From an uncultured Faecalibacterium sp. (GTDB lineage: Bacteria; Bacillota; Clostridia; Oscillospirales; Ruminococcaceae), in contig CAKSWG010000002.1 of assembly GCA_934511465.1 (NCBI GenBank), positions 94,066 to 158,065 on the forward strand: a DNA stretch of 64,000 nt, read 5' to 3'. The notes below the pieces were generated by a model. The model saw only the letters and a list, made by a program, of their open reading frames with translations, had not been told where the DNA came from and searched no databases. Shown here piece after piece: positions 16,691-25,912 of the stretch (its first letter is position 1; every line of letters starts with the position of its first letter). Made by a program: the position numbers and the translations under genes.

Positions 16691-16766
16691 TCTTTGCATT
16701 GCTTGCACGCCTTTGCACCTGTTATCCATCCTTGCGATGTGCAGAAAATGTGCAAAAGTGTGCAGA
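16691..16766. promoter_or_regulatory. Candidate integrase arm-binding sites, left end
   Basis: 16748-16766 (ATGTGCAAAAGTGTGCAGA) is identical and in the same orientation as 33178-33196 at the other end. 16691-16708 is a one-mismatch inverted copy of 33129-33146 (GTGCAAGCGATGCAAAGA). A perfect palindrome TGACGTTAAAACGTCA lies nearby at 16629-16644. The stretch 16596-16947 has no gene. Confidence 0.65.
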
Positions 16767-16947
16767 GCCAAAATCAGCCCGGCAAAACAGGCTGTTTCGC
16801 ACAGCCCCAAAAGCTGGATTTCAACGGTATTTATTGTGCAAAATCTTCCAGTTTCATCCAAACAACAATCTTACATGACACATCGGTTCTATGGCAGGGT
16901 TTAGGACATCCGAACAGACACCGTTTGATATAGAAATGAGGTTCACC

Positions 16948-17196
16948 ATGAACAAACTACTTTCCTGCCGCTTCAATATGGACACCAACCGGGTGGAAGC
17001 CCGGTTCGAGGATGGCACCACTCTTGCCATCGACTGCATCGCCATCGAGGACGAGTACGGCAACACCCCGGCACAGCGGGCAGAGCTGGACTGGCTGCTC
17101 TACAATGAGCCCTTGGAGTACGCACAGATGGTGCTGAGAGGGGAGATAGAGCACTATCTGTCGCTGGGTTGTGACCACAGCAGGCTGGAAGATTGA
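16948..17196 (+). CDS. Second small-family protein (DUF6061-like), inside the element
   Basis: An 82-residue paralogue of the 16131 gene. Both share the pattern CRFNMDT.RVE (start) and AQRAELDWLLYNEPLEYA (middle), and both end in LED, with many substitutions between them. ATG at 16948 has a weak GAGGTT ribosome site. Function unknown. Its presence just inside attL, while a relative lies just outside, is odd and may reflect chance or past recombination. Confidence 0.72.
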   Translation: MNKLLSCRFNMDTNRVEARFEDGTTLAIDCIAIEDEYGNTPAQRAELDWLLYNEPLEYAQMVLRGEIEHYLSLGCDHSRLED

Positions 17197-17205
17197 GCCT
17201 TAGAA

Positions 17206-17351
17206 AACGCGCGGCAAAACCGCTAATCGCGCGACGCGCGTTTCGGCGCGCGATTAACGATTTCTGTTTTTATCGAATTGCAGTCATTTTCTGCTCTTTT
17301 CCAAGAAAATCGCGCGTTTCTTTGCGCGTAATAATCGCGCGGCGCGCGTTT
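17206..17351. repeat. Cluster of CGCGCG palindromes
   Basis: Contains a perfect 10-bp inverted repeat TAATCGCGCG (17224-17233) and CGCGCGATTA (17247-17256), further copies of AATCGCGCG near 17307 and 17331, and GGCGCGCG runs. It lies downstream of both flanking genes, which converge here. It may act as a bidirectional terminator, a protein-binding cluster or an origin. Confidence 0.7.
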
Positions 17352-19007
17352 TTATCGCTGATTTTCTTTTAAGCAGTATCTCCTTCCGCGCCCTGCTCCT
17401 TTTACTTCAATCTTCCCTTCTTCTACAAGCTTTCGGAGAATACGGTATGCCTGATCTTTTGTGTATCCGCACAGCTCTTGTGCTTTCTGATTCGTAATCC
17501 ACGGCTTATGCTTCAGATATTCAAGAATCCGATCCTTTGCTTGAATCTGGCTGACCGTCTTATCCTGCACATAGGCCACATCGGTTTTCACCGTTTCGTA
17601 GACCTTGAGGGACAGCATATAGGTCTTGCCGTTCAGTTCCAGAAGCCCCTCGTCCCGGAGAGCGTTCAGAACCTTGTGGGCGTTGTCATCGGTTTCCTGA
17701 ATCGTCTTTGCCGCCTGTTTCAGGGTGATTTTCTGGTGCTCCCGCAGATAGTGCAGAATCATCAGCTCCGACAGCGTGAACATCTTGGACCGCTTATCCT
17801 GTGTCTCTGCGATGAAACGCACGAAGTTCTGGTTTTCCATCGTGCTACGAAGGGTCAGCCGGACGGAGTTGGGCGTGCTGGCATACTCCGGGTAGGGCTT
17901 GCCCTCGGTGAGCATACTCTGGAACATGATGTCCACGCCCTGCCCGGAACGCTGCACATACTTCAGGTGCTGAAGGGTCATGGCGACCAGCTTATTCCGG
18001 GGAATGGACTGGTGGGTGATGATGTTGCTTTCGTTGATGTCCCCCGGAAAGCCGCCGGGGTTCTCAATCACGATCTTTGTGGGGTAGTGCTTGACGTAGA
18101 CCGGTGCCATGTCCTCATAGGAGCGGTGCGCCAGTGCATTCAGCAAAGCCTCCTGAAAAACCGCTTCAGAAAAATCGTACACCTCAAGCCGGAACAGCCC
18201 CACCTGCACATTGGTCAGGCGGTTATAGGTGCGGATGCGCTCGGTCAACTTATCCAGAATCGAGATCACCGGCTCCTGCATATCCATGCGGTTGTCGTAT
18301 TCCGTCTGCGCTTCGTCGCTGTAATGGAGGTAGATCACCTCTGCCTGCGGCAGCAGCCGTGCAATAGACGCTGCCTTGCCCACAAACAGCAGCCCTGCCA
18401 CCGTCACACGCACTTCGTCCTTGTCCATGCGGATCAGGTTCAGGTTGTCCAGAAAGGTGGTATCTGCCAAGTCCGGCAGGGCAGAGCCTGCATCCCGAAT
18501 CCGCAGCTTCTCTTTCAGGCGGTACACTTCCAGCAGGTCAATGTCGCTTTCGGTTGCGCCTTCCACGATCTTTGCCGAAAAATCCGGGTTATCGGCAGGG
18601 GAGTACACATCGTTTGCCGGATAGTCGGGCTTTGTCACGTTCCCCAGCCGTCTGTAATAGATGCCGCCGGTGGTGGCAACATGAGAATTGGATTTCTCCA
18701 CCGATACCACCAGCACCACGCCGTCAGAGGTTTCTACCGGCTCGATTTCGGTAAACAGGCTGGGCCGGGTCATATCGTAGATGGCTTCCATCAGTGCCTG
18801 CGGGTCGCTCTTGGGGCAGCCCGTAATGGTGCCGTCATCTTCCACGCCAAACAGCAAAACGCCGCCCTTTGTATTTGCCAGTGCAACCGCACTTTTCACC
18901 GCAAGCTCTTTCCGCTGCCGGTAGTCCTTGCACTTCACCCACGACTTAAACTCCTGCCGGGTGCTTTCCCCGGCAGCAATCATTTTGCGGAGTGCTTGTT
19001 CGGTCAT
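17352..19007 (-). CDS. AlbA_2-domain ATP-binding regulator-like protein
   Basis: A 551-residue protein. The N-terminal AlbA_2 (divergent AAA-4) domain (about 5-125) shows ESTRQEFKSW and NTKGGVLLFGVEDDGTITGC. The middle carries the C-terminal GHKL-like ATPase part typical of this family (FQEALLNALAHRSYED, IENPGGFPGDI, RNKLVAM, QRSGQGVDIM). The C terminus has two winged-helix-like segments (about 400-545; TNQKAQELCGYTKDQAYRIL). ATG at 19007 has AGGAGG upstream; an earlier start would run through it. Such proteins occur as transcription regulators and next to restriction or abortive-infection genes. Here it follows the DUF3800 gene on the same strand, so a defence-related role is likely but unproven. 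Confidence 0.8.
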   Translation of the reverse strand: MTEQALRKMIAAGESTRQEFKSWVKCKDYRQRKELAVKSAVALANTKGGVLLFGVEDDGTITGCPKSDPQALMEAIYDMTRPSLFTEIEPVETSDGVVLVVSVEKSNSHVATTGGIYYRRLGNVTKPDYPANDVYSPADNPDFSAKIVEGATESDIDLLEVYRLKEKLRIRDAGSALPDLADTTFLDNLNLIRMDKDEVRVTVAGLLFVGKAASIARLLPQAEVIYLHYSDEAQTEYDNRMDMQEPVISILDKLTERIRTYNRLTNVQVGLFRLEVYDFSEAVFQEALLNALAHRSYEDMAPVYVKHYPTKIVIENPGGFPGDINESNIITHQSIPRNKLVAMTLQHLKYVQRSGQGVDIMFQSMLTEGKPYPEYASTPNSVRLTLRSTMENQNFVRFIAETQDKRSKMFTLSELMILHYLREHQKITLKQAAKTIQETDDNAHKVLNALRDEGLLELNGKTYMLSLKVYETVKTDVAYVQDKTVSQIQAKDRILEYLKHKPWITNQKAQELCGYTKDQAYRILRKLVEEGKIEVKGAGRGRRYCLKENQR

Positions 19008-19032
19008 GGTGGGGCCTCCTTTCCTCAAAAAT

Positions 19033-20208
19033 TTATTCAGCCATATCTTTTTCTATAAATTCTTTCAGTTTTTTATATGCGTCCGCATGATACAAGTCTA
19101 CCACTCCACAAGTACCCAGTTTGATTATATCATGGCATTTCTTCAAACGCCCCAGCATGGGCAAGATAATGGAAATGTTGTGATTCAAAAAATCATCAAT
19201 GTCCGCTTTTTTAGAAGGAATTTTGTAGCCTTTTTTATCGTGAGATCCTGAAATGATCACTCCTGAATCCCTTAATCCTCCCATTATCTCTTTTCTGAAT
19301 TTTCGCTCACCAACTTTTCCGTATTTCCATGCAAGTTGTCCGCTCAACTCTTTCGTGGAGATATAACCTCTAGTATCATTATTCATAAATCGGAACAAAA
19401 GATATTTAAGAACAATCAACTGCCCTTGACGGATTTCGCTATCATCATCTTTATATGTGTTAATGAAATCAATCGCTTGATGAAGGCATATTTCGGCAAT
19501 GTCCTTATCATATTCTGACGCAAGAGCGCTCTTTTCCAAATCGTAATTATCATACATTTTAGGATATTGTTCTATCCTAATAATCTTGTTTTTTAGGATT
19601 CCTTGATAGTCCGGAACATTCGCATCTTTTTTATGTTCATCATACAAAAAGGACAGGGTTCCACTAATCAGATCTGCTAACTGGACAATTACTTCTGATT
19701 TACTATTTTCAAATGAGAACTCGCTATCGCCGTATAGATTGGGAATTTCAGCATGATCTTCCACATACCTACAAAAGCTCTGCATATAGTCGCTTCCGCC
19801 AATTTCATCCGCAACTACTACCAGATTTTTGAAAGCCGCACGAAGTTCTTTATGAACAATATTATTCATAAATTTATAAAAAGATTTCTTAAAGCGCAAC
19901 CCATTCCAATCTTTTAGGGATTCTTTATTTACAACGATTGCAAAAATCTGATACGGAATTTCCAACGTTTCTTCGAGTATCTTCTTTCGGCGATTATGTT
20001 TTTTTCCAATTTTAGACGACTTTATTTCGCCTTTTGGAAAATAACGATCTCGAATACCAGCCACAGCAGTTCTAACCGTATCAACATCCGATTCCTTCAC
20101 AATAATCGCCGTAATAATAAAGTGTGTAGATGTATTTTCGTTATCTAATTCCCAGCCAAAAGAACCCGATTCGTCCGTGAAAGCGTAAATTTTCTCCACG
20201 AATCTCAC
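19033..20208 (-). CDS. DUF3800-domain protein with a C-terminal winged-helix-like region
   Basis: A 391-residue protein. The N-terminal 230 residues have the DUF3800 marks: YAFTDESGSFG (acidic residues at the start), VVADEIGGSD in the middle and SEVIVQLADLISGTLSF. This family has an RNase H-like fold and is often found with phage-defence or restriction genes. The C-terminal 130 residues (RGYISTKELSGQLAWKYG... to the end) look like a DNA-binding winged helix. The gene is clearly AT-richer than its neighbours, a sign of separate acquisition. The start may be GTG at 20208 or GTG at 20199, which has the better-spaced AAGGGG. A 25-bp gap separates it from the AlbA_2 gene. Confidence 0.78.
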   Translation of the reverse strand: MRFVEKIYAFTDESGSFGWELDNENTSTHFIITAIIVKESDVDTVRTAVAGIRDRYFPKGEIKSSKIGKKHNRRKKILEETLEIPYQIFAIVVNKESLKDWNGLRFKKSFYKFMNNIVHKELRAAFKNLVVVADEIGGSDYMQSFCRYVEDHAEIPNLYGDSEFSFENSKSEVIVQLADLISGTLSFLYDEHKKDANVPDYQGILKNKIIRIEQYPKMYDNYDLEKSALASEYDKDIAEICLHQAIDFINTYKDDDSEIRQGQLIVLKYLLFRFMNNDTRGYISTKELSGQLAWKYGKVGERKFRKEIMGGLRDSGVIISGSHDKKGYKIPSKKADIDDFLNHNISIILPMLGRLKKCHDIIKLGTCGVVDLYHADAYKKLKEFIEKDMAE

Positions 20209-20376
20209 CCCTTTCCGATTTCATCATACCACAACACGATGTTTGAAATCCACTACATATTTCATAAGAAAATGGTTGTTGATTTTTTACATCCAATCGT
20301 GATATAATGTAATTTTATCTCTCAATCAATATTTTCAACCGATGTTTCGTTCATCTTTAACCTTCTGGTTCTTTTC

Positions 20377-23300
20377 TTATTCCATCACTCTAATCGTACT
20401 CTCAATAAACGCAATCTCATCTTCCGTCAGCTCATATTTCTTGTACAGCTTTTCATCCGTCCATTCTTCTGTAAAATCCTGATCGGGCACAAAGATAAAG
20501 TTTGCTCTTGCAATGTGCATGGAAGAATAGGTCAGACGCAGCATGAAGCGAGTAAACTTACACATCAGATACTGCTTGTAGTTTTTGATTTCTGCTTCGG
20601 TATCGAATGCACCCAGAACCAGATAGGAGAAGGTGTTCACCTCACCCGGAACTTCAATTCGGGGTGTCGTGATTGCCTTATAGCCCTTGGACGGGTCAAT
20701 ACCAACCTCACCATTGCAGGGAACCAGAATGGAGATCGTTGCCTTGTACTTGTCGATCAGCTCTGCGTTTTTCTTAACATCGCTTCTCTTAATATAGCCG
20801 GTGCCTTGGCTGTGAATAAGGGAAATGCAACCATCAAAGGGTTCTTTTTCGCCACGAGCCGCAGAGGGGAAGCCAAAGGCATCAATAGGCTGCACCCGAT
20901 CGGTCAGGAAGTGTTCCGAACGGCTCAGAACCTTATGGATGATGGACAGCGATTCATTCGACCGAATGAAGATTTCCCCAAATTCATTAAGGTTGCGCCG
21001 CATGGTATGGCGTTCCAGACCGCTGACGTTTGTAACCTCGCAGACCTCCTCCTTATCCCGATCCCACAGGAAATAGCAAATGCCGCCTGCAATATCTACG
21101 GTGCTGAAGCAGTCTTTGGAGTTCACAAAATCCGTCAGCCTGATCAGATGTGGATCGTTCAGCATCTCATTGCGGAAATCGTTCAGTCCGATGCCGCCAG
21201 CATACCAGCGTGCCGGCATAATCATGGAGATATAGTGGGGCTGCATGGTTTTTGCCTGATCCACAAACAGGTTATAAACCGGGCGTGCCTGCTTTGCCGC
21301 AACATTGGCTGCGCTGCCGCCGCCTGTATCCTCCTGATACGGCGGATTGCCCACAATGGCATCAAATTTCATGGGCTGTCCCTCCTTTCCCCATGTATCG
21401 GTTCGCTGCAGCTTCTTTGCCAGACGCTGCGGGTCTTTTTCCATCCGTTCCAGCAGGTGCGGAATGTAGGCGGTGTTGACCGTCCAATCCTGATAACCCA
21501 CCAGCGTCCGCCGGGTGATGCTTTCTGCCATCCGGGTCTTGCACAGAACAAAAATCTGCTGCTCCACGGTCTCCTGCCAGAGAGCCTGTGTCTGCTCCAG
21601 CGGCAGCTTGTCCTCCGGGCCGGGTAGCTTCATGGCGTACAGGCTGTATGCCATATACAAGGGATACAAGCCGGATTTGGAGTTCATCTCCAGAATCCGT
21701 GCCTCCGGGTTGAGGAAGATGTCCTCCGTAACCTGCCCCTGATCCACCAGACGGGGTTCCTCCAGAACCTCCTGCGAGTCGAACTGCTCGTTGAGGAAGC
21801 AGTAACCGCCCACCATGTTGCTCAGATGCAGATTGACCACCCGCCACGGGGTCAGAACGGTTTCCTTATCGGGGTTGCGGAAGTGGCTGAAGATCTCGGC
21901 AATGCGCTTCACACGCTCGGTGGGCGGCAGCTCGTCCGCAGCCTTTGCCATGCGGCGGATGCGCAGACCCGCCCCGCTGACTACATCCTCGTCGTAGTAT
22001 TTCAGCAGCTTGCGGAATAGGGGCTTGTCCACGGTTTTGGGCATGAACTCCTGCCAGGATTCCTCATCCACCAGCGTGATGAAGTCTGCCATCTTGATGC
22101 TCTCGGTCAAGTCCACCTTGGCACCGTAAATCAGCAGGGGCAGGCGGATGGACACATTCCGCAGCAGCCGGATGACCTTTTCCCGTTCTTTCTTCTGCTC
22201 TTGCAGCTTTTTCAGCAGGTCATCGTCCTCTTTGGTGCGCTCCCGCTTGGGCTTGTTGGAAATCTTGTCTGCCTTTTCGTATTCCTCGCCCGTCAGCCCC
22301 TGATGATTGATGTGGACTTTGGTTTCCTTTTTGGCGGCTTTCTGCTCGCTGAGCTTGTCCGACAGGGTATGGAACAGCTGCACATCGTCCTCGTCCATGA
22401 CGATGCCGGTGTCCTGTTTGTAGACCGATTCATCGTCAAAGCCGCTCTTGATGGCTCTATCCACCGTCAGACGCTTGATCTGCCGCATCATTTTGGAGAC
22501 GCTGTATGCAGTCATCTGGGTGCCGTCCACCGCAATCACCGGGCAGAAGTTCAAAAACTCGCCCAGTGCCGCCCGGTTCTGCTCCTCGTTGGTCCGACCC
22601 CGCTTGGTAATGCGGTTGACCTCAGAAATCACGTTCAGGGCACGATCCGGGGCAAAATCAAAGACATAGCAGCGTTCCTTCTGTTTGCCGTCCAGCACCC
22701 CTGCCGACTGCACCCGGAAGATGGTCTGCATATAGCCGGACGCAGCCGTGCTTGCCGATCCGGTCAGCATCATCACAGCCGTCCATTCCGGCACCGTCAC
22801 GCCGGTGGTCAGCTTGCCGCAGGAAATGGTAATGGTGTAGCGGTTCGCCTTGATGACCTGCTTTACCAGCGTCAGGGCGTTGTCGTAGGGCATTTCGGCA
22901 TCGCCGTCGCCTGCAACGTTAGCGATTTTATAGGCTCCAAACACAGGGTGGTCTTTCAGCAGCCTGCTCAGGGCACTGGCTTCTTTCACGCCCGGAACCA
23001 TCCAGAGGGTATGCCGGAACATCTCCCGGTACTCCGGCGTGGAGTAGGGGTAGTTGCTCTCCGGGTTCTCCGAAGAAATCAGATCCAGAAAGCTGCGCAC
23101 ATCGGCCTCGTGGACAAAATCTCCCACCTGTGCGCCAGTCGGCAGAGGACGGAAATCCCGTGCCGGGTCGCCCGTCCACACCCGGAAAAACTCGGTAAAG
23201 TTGAACGCCATCTCCAAGGTCTCGTAGCGGTAGGAGGTGGGCAGACTTTTCCCAAGGTCGAAGGTCAGGATGCGAAGTTCCGGCAGGTCTGCATAGGGGT

Positions 23301-24465
23301 TATGGTCGCCGGGGTGCAGGGTATCCCACTCCCGCTTGCGCTTTTGCTCCATGACGTAGTCCCATGTGTAGACGTTGTTCTCGTACTTCTGCATCAAATT
23401 GTACGGCGTGCCGGATAACTGCAGAACCTTGGGCGCCTTGCCGTTCTTTTCCGCTTCCAGCAGAGACTGCACCTTCTGCCCTCGCTGGGTCTGGGTGCCC
23501 TCGTGGGCTTCATCGTAAATCACGAGATCCCAATCCATATCGAAAACAGCGTTATTCTTGTCAAACTTGCCATCTGCCCGCTGGGAGCCACGCAGGTCCT
23601 GCATGGAGGCAAAGTAAACAAAAGCCTTGCCGGAATTCTGGTAGGCTGTCAGGTTTGCATCGTTGCGTGCATCCATTGCCGCATCGTAAACGGACGAATC
23701 CGTATCGAAACGGTCTTTTTTCAGGAAAGCACGGTTGTCTCCTTCGCCAAAAATCAGGTCAAAATCGTTGCGCCAGCCATCTTCCACCACTGGGCGGTGG
23801 GTGACCACAATCACCTTCTGGTAGCCAGCTTTTTTGATGAGCGCATAGGCCGTGACCGTTTTGCCGAAACGCATCTTGCAGTTCCAGAGCATCGAGTTTT
23901 CCTTGCGGAACACCCGCAGCGTCTGGTTGACGCAGTCCATCTGCTCATCCCGCAGGGTAATGGCTCTCTTTTTGGGCGCAGCAGGGACAGTCTGCGGCAG
24001 AAAGCTGATCTGCCCCTCACTCTTTTCGGCAGCGGTCAGAGCCGTGCGGCCCTCTTTTACCGCCTGAATCGCACGAATGGCAACGGACAGCGGCACCTCA
24101 AACCATTCGCTATCCTGATTGGAATTGGAGAACTTCCGGGCCGAAAAGCCAGAATTGTACAGCACGTTATGGACATCGTCATCATCGAACAATTCCGTAT
24201 CGGTCGTACCATCCGGGAAGGTGACGGTTCTGCGTGCCAGCTCGGTATATTGCAGGTCGTATTCAACCATCGCCGTCTTGGTATACTGGTCGATGCGGTC
24301 ACGAGCAGCACAATTCAGCTCCGCACAGTTGGGCGGAAGCTGTTTGTAGCTGTTCACGCTGTCAAAATTTGTCTTTCCAATCTTCCAGTAGCCCTCGTGC
24401 TGGGCATCGTGAATCGTAAAGATGTAAATCAACCGATACGACATGGTTGGCTTATACGCTGCCAC
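20377..24465 (-). CDS. Helicase-N6-adenine methyltransferase fusion (single-chain restriction-modification-like enzyme)
   Basis: A 1362-residue protein. N terminus (about 8-75): LIYIFTIHDAQHEGYWKIGKT, resembling GIY-YIG/T5orf172-type nuclease domains. Residues about 165-650: SF2 helicase with motif I NCKMRFGKTVTAYAL, motif II VIYDEAHEGTQ and motif III LSGTPYN. Residues about 940-1100: gamma-class N6-adenine methyltransferase, with a motif-I-like ILEMNSKSGLYPLYMA and catalytic FDAIVGNPPYQ. The C-terminal 250 residues are probably target recognition. The order nuclease-helicase-methylase-recognition resembles type ISP enzymes (LlaGI), but with a different N-terminal domain. Start is GTG at 24465 after AGGAGG. 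It overlaps the upstream gene by 14 bp, so the two are translationally coupled and probably form one complex. Confidence 0.85.
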   Translation of the reverse strand: MAAYKPTMSYRLIYIFTIHDAQHEGYWKIGKTNFDSVNSYKQLPPNCAELNCAARDRIDQYTKTAMVEYDLQYTELARRTVTFPDGTTDTELFDDDDVHNVLYNSGFSARKFSNSNQDSEWFEVPLSVAIRAIQAVKEGRTALTAAEKSEGQISFLPQTVPAAPKKRAITLRDEQMDCVNQTLRVFRKENSMLWNCKMRFGKTVTAYALIKKAGYQKVIVVTHRPVVEDGWRNDFDLIFGEGDNRAFLKKDRFDTDSSVYDAAMDARNDANLTAYQNSGKAFVYFASMQDLRGSQRADGKFDKNNAVFDMDWDLVIYDEAHEGTQTQRGQKVQSLLEAEKNGKAPKVLQLSGTPYNLMQKYENNVYTWDYVMEQKRKREWDTLHPGDHNPYADLPELRILTFDLGKSLPTSYRYETLEMAFNFTEFFRVWTGDPARDFRPLPTGAQVGDFVHEADVRSFLDLISSENPESNYPYSTPEYREMFRHTLWMVPGVKEASALSRLLKDHPVFGAYKIANVAGDGDAEMPYDNALTLVKQVIKANRYTITISCGKLTTGVTVPEWTAVMMLTGSASTAASGYMQTIFRVQSAGVLDGKQKERCYVFDFAPDRALNVISEVNRITKRGRTNEEQNRAALGEFLNFCPVIAVDGTQMTAYSVSKMMRQIKRLTVDRAIKSGFDDESVYKQDTGIVMDEDDVQLFHTLSDKLSEQKAAKKETKVHINHQGLTGEEYEKADKISNKPKRERTKEDDDLLKKLQEQKKEREKVIRLLRNVSIRLPLLIYGAKVDLTESIKMADFITLVDEESWQEFMPKTVDKPLFRKLLKYYDEDVVSGAGLRIRRMAKAADELPPTERVKRIAEIFSHFRNPDKETVLTPWRVVNLHLSNMVGGYCFLNEQFDSQEVLEEPRLVDQGQVTEDIFLNPEARILEMNSKSGLYPLYMAYSLYAMKLPGPEDKLPLEQTQALWQETVEQQIFVLCKTRMAESITRRTLVGYQDWTVNTAYIPHLLERMEKDPQRLAKKLQRTDTWGKEGQPMKFDAIVGNPPYQEDTGGGSAANVAAKQARPVYNLFVDQAKTMQPHYISMIMPARWYAGGIGLNDFRNEMLNDPHLIRLTDFVNSKDCFSTVDIAGGICYFLWDRDKEEVCEVTNVSGLERHTMRRNLNEFGEIFIRSNESLSIIHKVLSRSEHFLTDRVQPIDAFGFPSAARGEKEPFDGCISLIHSQGTGYIKRSDVKKNAELIDKYKATISILVPCNGEVGIDPSKGYKAITTPRIEVPGEVNTFSYLVLGAFDTEAEIKNYKQYLMCKFTRFMLRLTYSSMHIARANFIFVPDQDFTEEWTDEKLYKKYELTEDEIAFIESTIRVME

Positions 24466-25450
24466 TTGCTTTTCCTCCTCTCACCATTGAAAGAAAAGTC
24501 ATTGTCTGGTTGGAACGCCAGTCTTTTATGATGCTGTAAATCCCGTTGTGCGCCCGGATATTTCCGCTTTTGCATCCGGGGCAGAGGTCAATTTGTTCCT
24601 CACTGCCGAACCAGCTGATAATTTCAATTTTGTTTTCCTTACAGCTGCCCGGAACCACATACTTTGTGCCGTCCATCTGCCAGAGGTTCCACGCAATGAT
24701 GTTGGCGATTACCTTCATCTGCCGCAGGTGGGGAAGTTTGCCAAAGCGTTCCCGGTAAACCTCCACGAAGGTCACAAACAGGTTTTCCCGTGCCAGCAGC
24801 AGGCTGTCGCCCTGATACTCAAAGCCGTACACACTCTGGAACGCCCGCTTTGTCCATGTGAACCATTCTTCTTCGGTGTCCGTGTTTTCACTCGCAACAC
24901 GCAGCTTGCGGTCCAGCAGGCCAATTCGCTGGGAAATGGGAATGGTTTCGCCCGTTACGGTGTCGTAGCGGCTTACCAGATAGGGAGCCTCGCCGCAGGA
25001 AATTTCCAGCCGCTGTGCATCCACATATTTCTGCCATGTGTGCTGACGGTCGTCCGGGAAGGCGATTTTGTCAGCCGTTGCTTTCCACGACATCTCCTTC
25101 TGGATGTTGAAAACGTCCTTCCTGCCAAACCACTGCTCATCCACCAGATTATTCTGTGCGTTGCAGATCCAACTGGGGGTAAACACCTCTGCTTTGTCAC
25201 GGGTGCGGTTGGTCTGGTGCTCCAGTGCTTTTTCCACTCTGGGCTGGATCAGACTGTCCTGTTCGCCTGTAACCAGTTCCGGCAGGATTTCTTTTTTGAA
25301 GCTGTATGGTTCGCCCAGTTCGGCGTAATCATCGGTTGCCCAGATGATGTTTTTCTTGGTGGTCTTGTCCTGAAGCAAAATCTCAAGGAGGGTGCGTTCA
25401 TGGTTCAAAAGCTCCTGCTCCAACAGGTCAATTCCTGCAATGCTGAACAT
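24452..25450 (-). CDS. Restriction-modification subunit M-like partner protein
   Basis: A 332-residue protein. TRDKAEVFTPSWICNAQNN recalls the motif X region of N6-methyltransferases, and RLEISCGEAPYLVSRYDTVT and YQGDSLLLARENL resemble parts of the AdoMet domain. No NPPY motif is present, so it is unlikely to methylate alone. A C-terminal CPGCKSGN looks like half a zinc site. ATG at 25450 has GGGAGGG upstream. It is co-transcribed with, and overlaps, the helicase-methylase gene. I infer that it is a specificity or cofactor subunit for that enzyme. Confidence 0.75.
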   Translation of the reverse strand: MFSIAGIDLLEQELLNHERTLLEILLQDKTTKKNIIWATDDYAELGEPYSFKKEILPELVTGEQDSLIQPRVEKALEHQTNRTRDKAEVFTPSWICNAQNNLVDEQWFGRKDVFNIQKEMSWKATADKIAFPDDRQHTWQKYVDAQRLEISCGEAPYLVSRYDTVTGETIPISQRIGLLDRKLRVASENTDTEEEWFTWTKRAFQSVYGFEYQGDSLLLARENLFVTFVEVYRERFGKLPHLRQMKVIANIIAWNLWQMDGTKYVVPGSCKENKIEIISWFGSEEQIDLCPGCKSGNIRAHNGIYSIIKDWRSNQTMTFLSMVRGGKASGSV

Positions 25451-25622
25451 CCGCCGCCCTCCCTTCCATTTGTTGATGGTACTATAATAACACACCTTTC
25501 GGGGTTTGTGAATGTGTACCATCCACCGTTTTCATCAGGGCACCCCATTTTCCAGTGCCCTGCCGGGAAGAATCCAAAAGCAACACCGCGCAATGCCATA
25601 AAAGAAGTATTCAATCAGCTTC

Positions 25623-25860
25623 ATAAGTCCTACTATCACTGCTTTACTGCAATAAAACTTGCAAAACCATCTTGACGCGCTCCGCAATCCATGATACCCT
25701 TTATCGCAAATCCCACCAAATTTGTAGAAAAGTACAGAATGGCGAGGATTTATTCCCTATGAAGATTTTACCGCCCTGCAACACACCCGATTCATTTTGC
25801 CGCCGATTCACCCGACAAAATTTTTCGCTTGTCTTGCAGGGCGGTTCTTTTCTTTTATGG
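25623..25860 (+). ncRNA. 238-bp repeat unit A with promoter-like start and terminator-like end
   Basis: Nearly identical to 26590-26827. Both copies keep TTGACGCGC followed by GATACCC (a possible promoter) and a long stem CCGCCCTGCAA/TTGCAGGGCGG (25772-25844 area) ending in a T-rich tail. Small indels between copies break every frame, so RNA rather than protein is conserved. It directly precedes the ADP-ribosyltransferase-like gene. Whether it is transcribed is untested. Confidence 0.6.
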
Positions 25861-25912
25861 GACAGGAACTGCAAACCTTTCACCAAACCATGACAAGGAG
25901 GCGACCCGAAGC

